Shown here: piece after piece, positions 1 through 4,061 of the stretch
Layout of the letters: the number at the start of each line of letters is the position of its first letter
How positions within the stretch are numbered: the first letter of the stretch is position 1
DNA from: Planktothrix sp. UBA8402
Lineage (GTDB): Bacteria; Cyanobacteriota; Cyanobacteriia; Cyanobacteriales; Microcoleaceae
Assembly: GCA_003456035.1 (NCBI GenBank)
Contig: DMPJ01000367.1
Span: forward strand, 1 to 6,748
DNA: 6,748 nucleotides
Direction of reading: 5' to 3'
Program-made: the position numbers and the translations under genes
Notes under the pieces: model-generated
What the model was told of the DNA's origin: nothing
Database searches by the model: none
What the model saw: only the letters and a program-made list of their open reading frames with translations

Positions 1-1026
1 GCTGGAGCCGGAATTTTACTGTTATTTTATCTAGTGGTAATTGTGGCGGATTTTGTGGCTCCTTATAGCCCTTATGAATCGCAACTTAACGCTTCTTTAT
101 TGCCACCAACTCAAATTTATTGGTATGATCAAAAAGAGCAATGGATTGGCCCCCATGTCTATCCCACAACTCAAGGCCCAGTTGATATTGAAACCGGAAA
201 ACGTGAAATTAATCTTGATAAAAGTCAGCCTAGTCCAGTGCGATTATTTGTGCCTGGAGAACCCTATAAAATTCTAGGAATACTACCTTTTGATCGTCAT
301 TTATTCGGAACTGTGGGAGCCGGAAAAATTAACTTACTCGGCACGGATGAACAGGCAAGGGATCAATTTAGTCGGATTGTTTATGGAGGTCGAATTAGTC
401 TCAGTATTGGATTAGTTGGAATTATGATTTCTTTCCCGTTAGGAATGATTATTGGAGGAATTTCTGGCTATTTTGGGGGATGGTTAGATAGCTTAATTAT
501 GCGAATAGTTGAAGTTTTAATGATCATTCCAGGGTTATATTTATTAGTAGCATTAGCAGCAGTATTACCACCCGAAATCACAAGTACCGAGCGTTTTTTA
601 TTAATTGTGGTGATTATTTCTTTTATTACTTGGGCCGGTTTAGCGCGGGTGATTCGAGGGCAGGTTTTATCAATTAAGGAACAACAATTTGTGCAAGCAT
701 CAAGGGCAATTGGGGCAAGTCCTTTGTATATTATTACTCGTCATGTTTTGCCCCAAACTGCCACCTATTTAATTATTTCTGCCACCTTATCCATCCCGGG
801 TTTTATTATTTCAGAATCGGTTTTAAGTTTAATTGGATTAGGAATTCAACAACCTGATCCCTCTTGGGGAAATTTACTTTCTTCTGCCACCAATGCCTCA
901 ATTTTACTCTTACAACCTTGGTTAATTTGGCCGCCCGCAATTTTAATTATTTTAACGGTTTTAGCCTTTAATTTATTAGGAGATGGCTTGAGGGATGCTC
1001 TTGATCCGCGCAGTATTCAACGATAA
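1..1026 (+). CDS. ABC transporter permease, DppC/OppC family (5' end outside the window)
   Basis: This is the inner-membrane permease of a dipeptide/oligopeptide/nickel-type ABC importer, which normally pairs with a DppB-like permease, ATPases and a solute-binding protein. The frame is open from base 1 and the first residues (AGAGILLLFYLVVIVADF) are a hydrophobic TM1, so the start lies further left; the GTG at 34 is internal to that helix. Counting from this GTG, family motifs are LLGTDEQARDQFSR (101-114), GGRISLSIGL (118-127) and the ATPase-docking EAA-type loop ASRAIGASPLYIITRHVLP (222-240). About five further hydrophobic segments lie between 122 and 315, and the end is GDGLRDALDP. Between TM1 and the GTD motif lies an approximately 85-residue hydrophilic stretch (residues 11-98) that is short in classical DppC. 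The usual G in GTDxxGRD is A here. The substrate cannot be told. The family call is secure; the partner genes are not in view. Confidence 0.93.
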   Translation, partial: AGAGILLLFYLVVIVADFVAPYSPYESQLNASLLPPTQIYWYDQKEQWIGPHVYPTTQGPVDIETGKREINLDKSQPSPVRLFVPGEPYKILGILPFDRHLFGTVGAGKINLLGTDEQARDQFSRIVYGGRISLSIGLVGIMISFPLGMIIGGISGYFGGWLDSLIMRIVEVLMIIPGLYLLVALAAVLPPEITSTERFLLIVVIISFITWAGLARVIRGQVLSIKEQQFVQASRAIGASPLYIITRHVLPQTATYLIISATLSIPGFIISESVLSLIGLGIQQPDPSWGNLLSSATNASILLLQPWLIWPPAILIILTVLAFNLLGDGLRDALDPRSIQR

Positions 1027-1030
1027 TATT

Positions 1031-2668
1031 CTAGGCTAATTCCATGACTACATCAATACTATGTCCTAAGACTTCATAAACTTTCCGTTGTTTAAATATT
1101 TCTAAACAATCGGCATTAATTGTGTTTTTAGAGGCTTCTTGTTGTAGAATTTTTAAGGCTGTAACTGTGGGTAATCCGCTTTTGTAAGGGCGATCACCAG
1201 CAGTTAGGGCATCATAAATATCTGCGATCGTAATAATTTGAGCTTGAATCGGAATCTCAGGGGATTTTAACCCTAGGGGATATCCAGTTCCATTCAGTTT
1301 TTCATGATGTCGATAGGCAATAGTTGGAACATTTTTTAAATCATTTGTCCAAGGAATTTGTTTTAAAAATGCGTAAGTATAACTAACATGGGATTCAATA
1401 ATTTCTCTTTCTTCTGGGGTTAAAGTTCCTTGATGGACTAATAGTTGATCGATTTCTTCTGGAGTTAATAAAGGTTTCATTTCTCCATCTAAGTCCCTGT
1501 AGGTTATTTGTGCTACTTCTCGCAGTTGATTTAAAGGGGTTTCTGCTAATACTTTGGGTTCATTTGCTTCTAATAAAATACTCCAATATTGGCTTAATTT
1601 AGTCACTGATTGCGATAATTTTTGATCCGATTCTTGCAGAGATTGACAGAATATACAGTCTTCTTCCTGCGGTAGCTTTTGGGCGGAATGCTGCAATAAA
1701 TGTTCATATTTTCTCTGAATGGATTCTACTTCTAATGTGCGTTGAGCCAAGGCAAATCTATGACGGATGACTTCTAATTGACGGGGATAGAGTTTTTTTG
1801 GTTTGGTTAAAATTGCTTCTGGAACACCGACTTTTCCAAAATCATGTAATAATGCCGCATAGCGAAGTTCTTGCAGTTGACGCTCACTAAAAGCAATTGT
1901 AGCTAAGGAACCGGAGTTAACATGATTGATTTCTTGACTTAAACGGACTGCTAATTCTGCTACTCGTTCTGAGTGACCACAGGTGCAGGGATCTCTGGCT
2001 TCAATCACTTCTACCGACGCTTTAACAAACCCCTCAAACAGATGTTCAATACTTTCTTGTAAATGATTTCTTTCAATAGAAATAGCTGCTTGGGAAGCCA
2101 GCGATCGCAAAATTCGCTCCTCCCATTTAGAATAAGATTGTGTAACTTCTACTGCATTTTCTGAGGTAATCTTGATCTCGGGGTTGACTTTGCGATTAAT
2201 TAATTGTAACACCCCGATTACTTCCCCTTCTCGGTTTTGCATCGGAACAACTAAAACTGAACGGGTACGATAACTAATATTTTCATCAAAACTGCGATCA
2301 AGTTGATACGGTTTATCTTCTGGTAAATCATAAGCATCGGGAATATTTAATGAAACCGAATTTAAAGCCACATATCCGGCTAAACTTCGAGGAGTTAAAG
2401 GGATGGCAAATTCCTTAAAAGATAAATTTGGTAAAGACTCATTTTGAGCAATTTTGAACAGCAACTTTGATGTGTTATCACTGTGATCAAGAAGATAAAC
2501 ACTTCCCGCGTCACTCGAAGTAATTTCACGACTTTTTGTTAAAATTAAATTCAGCAGGGAACTTAAATCTTCAGTTCCCGATAAAGCCGTACCAATATCA
2601 AGAAGTTTCTCAATTAGTTCGGCTTGTTCATCAAATTCAGGGAAGAACTTGGGGTTATTAAAAATCAT
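1031..2668 (-). CDS. GAF domain plus HD-GYP domain protein, predicted cyclic-di-GMP phosphodiesterase
   Basis: This is a predicted soluble sensor enzyme of 545 residues, with no membrane segment seen. An N-terminal GAF domain (about 20-200) would bind a ligand or partner, and a C-terminal HD-GYP domain (about 210-530) would hydrolyse c-di-GMP. The metal and catalytic set looks complete: GHSERVAEL (H232), HDFGK (H275, D276, K279), SHV (H427), the HHEKLNGTGYP signature (454-464) and ADIYDALTAGDRPY (D483). An insertion of roughly 115-120 residues (about 295-415) separates HDFGK from the downstream half. It carries CIFC (C338, C341), and another pair lies in DPCTCGHS (C228, C230). I chose ATG 2668 over the in-frame TTG at 2701: the ATG has GGAAAAGAG just upstream, and the TTG lies between the proposed promoter -10 box and the expected transcript start. 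The gene follows the dehydratase on the same strand after 99 bases and runs convergently into the permease gene. Activity is inferred from motifs. Confidence 0.92.
   Translation of the reverse strand: MIFNNPKFFPEFDEQAELIEKLLDIGTALSGTEDLSSLLNLILTKSREITSSDAGSVYLLDHSDNTSKLLFKIAQNESLPNLSFKEFAIPLTPRSLAGYVALNSVSLNIPDAYDLPEDKPYQLDRSFDENISYRTRSVLVVPMQNREGEVIGVLQLINRKVNPEIKITSENAVEVTQSYSKWEERILRSLASQAAISIERNHLQESIEHLFEGFVKASVEVIEARDPCTCGHSERVAELAVRLSQEINHVNSGSLATIAFSERQLQELRYAALLHDFGKVGVPEAILTKPKKLYPRQLEVIRHRFALAQRTLEVESIQRKYEHLLQHSAQKLPQEEDCIFCQSLQESDQKLSQSVTKLSQYWSILLEANEPKVLAETPLNQLREVAQITYRDLDGEMKPLLTPEEIDQLLVHQGTLTPEEREIIESHVSYTYAFLKQIPWTNDLKNVPTIAYRHHEKLNGTGYPLGLKSPEIPIQAQIITIADIYDALTAGDRPYKSGLPTVTALKILQQEASKNTINADCLEIFKQRKVYEVLGHSIDVVMELA
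2101..2108. repeat. HIP1 octamer GCGATCGC
   Basis: A perfect copy of the highly iterated palindrome of cyanobacterial genomes, inside the HD-GYP gene. It supports a cyanobacterial source. Confidence 0.9.
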
Positions 2669-2701
2669 CTCTTTTCCACACAGCCAAAGCTGCGAATTCA
2701 A

Positions 2702-2730
2702 ATTATGGGATAGGGCAAAGGAGAATGCAA
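2702..2730 (-). promoter_or_regulatory. candidate sigma-70-type promoter for the GAF/HD-GYP gene
   Basis: On the minus strand TTGCAT (2730-2725) and CATAAT (2707-2702) are separated by exactly 17 bases, close to the TTGACA/TATAAT consensus. Transcription would begin near 2694-2696, giving a leader of about 26 bases before ATG 2668. This would allow the phosphodiesterase to be expressed independently of the dehydratase upstream. AT-rich DNA gives such matches by chance, so confidence is moderate. Confidence 0.4.
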
Positions 2731-2767
2731 TATTTTATTGTACAAGAAATCAGCACTGTATTTATTA

Positions 2768-3049
2768 TCAACCCAGTGCCGAAATTTGTTGCGCTAGGGT
2801 AAAATCTTTTTCTGTTAAGCCCCCAGCGTCATGACTTGTTAACCTAATTGTGACTTGATTGTAGGAAATTTCTAAATCTGGGTGATGTTTAGCAGTTTCA
2901 GAGGGTTCAACTAGCTTATTAACAAATTCAATGGCTTGAATAAAATCTTTAAATGTTTTGACTAATATTAAATGCTTACCTTCAATTTTCCAGTCAGGGA
3001 CTAGAGCGGCAAGTTCTTGAATTTTGCTCGGACTTAGTAGTGCAACCAT
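2768..3049 (-). CDS. pterin-4a-carbinolamine dehydratase (PCD/DCoH family)
   Basis: This is a 93-residue cytosolic protein of the family that dehydrates 4a-hydroxytetrahydropterin to the quinonoid dihydropterin, recycling the pterin cofactor of aromatic amino acid hydroxylases. The family signature is intact: AKHHPDLEISYNQV (53-66) and TSHDAGGLTEKDFTLA (71-86), with active-site candidates H55, H56, H73 and D82, spaced as in the human enzyme. W20 matches the conserved N-terminal Trp. The length is normal for the family. I use ATG 3049; a longer frame starts at TTG 3073 but the extra eight residues are not family-like. There is no clear Shine-Dalgarno sequence, which is common in cyanobacteria. 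Directly upstream, 38 bases away, lies a strong intrinsic terminator on the same strand, so transcription of this gene may depend on readthrough. Its natural pterin substrate here is unknown, since no hydroxylase gene is in view. Confidence 0.93.
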   Translation of the reverse strand: MVALLSPSKIQELAALVPDWKIEGKHLILVKTFKDFIQAIEFVNKLVEPSETAKHHPDLEISYNQVTIRLTSHDAGGLTEKDFTLAQQISALG

Positions 3050-3086
3050 TAGATAATTTGGGATAAAAATCAATAAACTAATTATT

Positions 3087-3155
3087 AAAAAGACTATCCG
3101 CTCTCACCCAGCAATGGTTTCAGCCGTTGCTATATCGGGTAAGAGCGGTAATAGC
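3087..3155 (-). terminator. strong intrinsic (Rho-independent) terminator
   Basis: On the minus strand CCGCTCTTACCC (3148-3137) pairs over all 12 positions (one G-U) with GGGTGAGAGCGG (3109-3098). The stem is extended by CTAT/ATAG (3154-3151 with 3097-3094) across a two-base bulge. The apical part is a second stem, GCAACGG with CCATTGC (3130-3124 with 3117-3111, one mismatch), around CTGAAA. TTTTTAATAATT follows within two bases. The stem is unusually long and two-tiered. It lies 38 bases before the dehydratase start, so it ends an upstream transcript or acts as an attenuator for that gene. Confidence 0.8.
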
Positions 3156-3250
3156 GGGTCTCCTGAATTGGAACCTGACTGCCGGAAGATCACTCTAATA
3201 AGTCCGGTTATCTAGGTCAACAAGTGTCCTAACAGAACACAGACTTGGCA

Positions 3251-3322
3251 CTAGAGGACAGCCCCGGCGCACAGTCGGCATTTTCCAATCAGGCGACCCA
3301 TGGGTTTACTACCTGCAATCAT
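3251..3322 (-). CDS. possible 23-residue peptide behind an extreme Shine-Dalgarno sequence
   Basis: ATG 3322 opens a 23-codon frame ending at TAG 3251. The peptide begins MIAGSKPMGRL and is small and basic, with a CRLC pair (residues 15-18) and a hydrophobic end. An in-frame ATG at 3328 would add two residues. GGAGG lies 8 bases before ATG 3322, ideal spacing, within an 11-base perfect complement of the 16S tail. I do not recognise the peptide. It lies inside the proposed structured RNA, so it could be a leader peptide, an encoded small protein, or a chance frame. The sequence shows no run of regulatory codons. Confidence 0.25.
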   Translation of the reverse strand: MIAGSKPMGRLIGKCRLCAGAVL

Positions 3323-3326
3323 GGGC

Positions 3327-3337
3327 ATCACCTCCTT
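3327..3337 (-). promoter_or_regulatory. 11-base perfect anti-Shine-Dalgarno complement
   Basis: The minus strand reads AAGGAGGTGAT, fully complementary to the ATCACCTCCTT at the 3' end of bacterial 16S rRNA. No other gene here has anything close to it, and an 11-base match is not expected by chance in a window this size (roughly 0.3 percent for both strands with equal base frequencies). It would serve ATG 3322 (8 bases after GGAGG) or ATG 3328 (2 bases after). Alternatively it could be a ribosome-docking element in an RNA. Confidence 0.5.
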
Positions 3338-3400
3338 AGATCCCTAAACGGTTTAATTCGTTCAGTGTTTATGCTTTTAAAGATAACACAATATTTTAGA

Positions 3401-3430
3401 ATTGTACGCCCCAATTGGGAAAAAAATCAA
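3401..3430 (-). promoter_or_regulatory. candidate promoter of the structured RNA with a palindromic spacer
   Basis: TTGATT (3430-3425) and TACAAT (3406-3401) on the minus strand are 18 bases apart. The spacer contains the perfect 10-bp palindrome CCCAATTGGG (3410-3419), a possible operator. The expected transcript start is near 3394-3396, upstream of the strong ribosome-binding sequence and in line with the terminator at 3087. It is a prediction from box similarity only. Confidence 0.35.
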
Positions 3431-3471
3431 ATACTTTCCCAGGGTAAAATTAAGATTTTACAATCTATCAG

Positions 3472-3494
3472 GGAACAGGTAACACCGGAACAGG
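3472..3494. repeat. tandem direct repeat GGAACAGG, 15-base period
   Basis: Two perfect copies of GGAACAGG sit at 3472-3479 and 3487-3494, just after the end of the phosphoribosyltransferase gene. They could be a paired protein-binding site upstream of the structured-RNA promoter, or chance. Nothing else in the window repeats the motif that I noticed. Confidence 0.35.
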
Positions 3495-3508
3495 CAATAA
3501 TATGTTTT

Positions 3509-4012
3509 TTAACCCCGCGATTCTAACTCGGCTAAATTAAAATTTTCATAACATTCAAAGGGTTGATGAATCCAAGGATTATCACTCAGATAATCTATAT
3601 AATAATCGGGAGCCATAACTGAACAACTTTTATACCAGATAACGGCTGTTTTTATCTCTTTAATATGGGGATAACGAGATTTTAACCAACCGATAGACTC
3701 TTGTAAACTAATTCCAGAATCGACTAAATCATCAACTAATAAAACCTGACTTCCCAAGGTTTCTGTCGTCATGGTTAAGTGTTCAGCAAGTTTAATTTCT
3801 CCTCGAACTTTACCCCCGGCTCCATAATAGGATGATGTCGATAAAATTGCCATCGGTTGATCAAAAATCCGAGAGATAATATCCCCAACTCGCAACCCTC
3901 CCCTGGCTAAACAGACAATTTGATTAAATTGCCATTGAGAGTGATAAATTTTTGTAGCTAAAGTTTCAATTTTCTGATGGTATTCTGTCCAAGAAATATA
4001 CAGATCGCTCAT
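3509..4012 (-). CDS. phosphoribosyltransferase, xanthine/guanine/hypoxanthine type
   Basis: This is a type I phosphoribosyltransferase of 167 residues, resembling the small bacterial and archaeal xanthine-guanine/hypoxanthine enzymes that join a purine base to PRPP to form the nucleotide. The PRPP-binding signature VLLVDDLVDSGISL (90-103) is intact, with D94, D95 and D98. An N-terminal loop, ARGGLRVGD (36-44), fits the pyrophosphate-binding loop, and WIHQPFE (147-153) resembles the C-terminal segment of xanthine phosphoribosyltransferases. The ATG at 4012 is preferred; the longer frame begins with TTG 4057, almost touching the previous gene, and adds residues not typical of the family. The gene follows the cyclase gene after 49 bases on the same strand, so co-transcription is plausible. 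The exact base used (guanine, xanthine or hypoxanthine) cannot be read from the sequence. Confidence 0.85.
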   Translation of the reverse strand: MSDLYISWTEYHQKIETLATKIYHSQWQFNQIVCLARGGLRVGDIISRIFDQPMAILSTSSYYGAGGKVRGEIKLAEHLTMTTETLGSQVLLVDDLVDSGISLQESIGWLKSRYPHIKEIKTAVIWYKSCSVMAPDYYIDYLSDNPWIHQPFECYENFNLAELESRG

Positions 4013-4061
4013 AATAGGTGATAGTAAATAAGCAAAGGATGTTCCAAATCCTATCAAATTA

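Larger units (their letters stand above)
3087..3395 (-). ncRNA. candidate structured small RNA or cis-regulatory leader, family not recognised
   Basis: About 309 bases run from the predicted start near 3395 to the terminator U-tract. Visible minus-strand hairpins besides the terminator are CAGG...CCTG enclosing ACC-CATG-GGT (3315-3290), GTGTTC with GGACAC in 3247-3221 (6 bp including one G-U, possibly extended at the base), and CCGGA with TCCGG (3207-3203 with 3186-3182). A possible long-range pairing GGTAGT (3313-3308) with ATTACC (3152-3147) would compete with the base of the terminator stem. High G+C against AT-rich flanks, clustered hairpins and a well-formed terminator support a functional RNA. 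I compared it from memory with 6S, RNase P, SRP, tmRNA and cobalamin, FMN, TPP, fluoride and ZTP riboswitches and found no convincing match. It may be a free small RNA or a leader of the dehydratase gene. Confidence 0.45.
3050..3508. other. 459-base intergenic region between phosphoribosyltransferase and dehydratase genes
   Basis: No convincing protein gene of normal size occupies this stretch. Its core (about 3095-3345) is visibly richer in G and C than the flanking AT-rich DNA and is full of inverted repeats, while its ends are AT-rich. Reading the minus strand it holds, in order: a tandem 8-base repeat, a weak AT-rich hairpin (stem 3461-3455 with 3450-3444), a candidate promoter with a palindromic spacer, an extreme Shine-Dalgarno sequence with a 23-codon frame, several hairpins, and an intrinsic terminator. 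These are listed separately. A plus-strand open frame (3245-3526) crosses it but looks like chance. Confidence 0.8.

Noticed and set aside
41..277. Plus-strand 78-codon frame inside the permease gene
   Set aside because: It is a shifted-frame shadow of the permease, whose own frame has clear family motifs.
2649..2834. Plus-strand 61-codon frame between the HD-GYP and dehydratase genes
   Set aside because: It overlaps the ends of both well-supported genes on the opposite strand and has no family-like sequence.
3116..3165. GGTAAGAGC on the plus strand, similar to a conserved RNase P RNA element
   Set aside because: The other RNase P landmarks (GAGGAAAGTCCGGGC and the 3' conserved block) are missing, and the string is explained by the terminator stem.
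3155..3180. tRNA T-arm-like GGTTCCAATTC on the minus strand
   Set aside because: The loop lacks the conserved TTCRA pattern, and no acceptor stem, D-arm or anticodon arm can be drawn around it.
3140..3330. Cobalamin riboswitch on the minus strand
   Set aside because: Fragments such as GGGGCTGTCC and CAGGAGACC recall it, and the length is similar, but the B12 box (GCCACTG) and the GGTGnAAnnCC and CCCGCAACTGT core elements are not present. The downstream gene is also not a cobalamin gene.
3300..3345. Fragment of the 16S rRNA 3' end on the plus strand (ATCACCTCCTT)
   Set aside because: Only the tail matches; the preceding helix 44/45 sequence of 16S is absent. The match is better explained as a Shine-Dalgarno sequence on the minus strand.
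3420..3461. Terminator of the phosphoribosyltransferase transcript (GTAAAAT/ATTTTAC hairpin, then seven T's)
   Set aside because: The stem is AT-only apart from one pair and the T-run starts 17 bases after it, so it does not meet the usual form of an intrinsic terminator. It may still slow transcription.
3245..3526. Plus-strand open frame of 93 codons across the intergenic region
   Set aside because: It starts with TTG, has no ribosome-binding sequence, runs antisense to the structured region and terminator, overlaps the end of the phosphoribosyltransferase gene, and its product shows no recognisable family or domain pattern.
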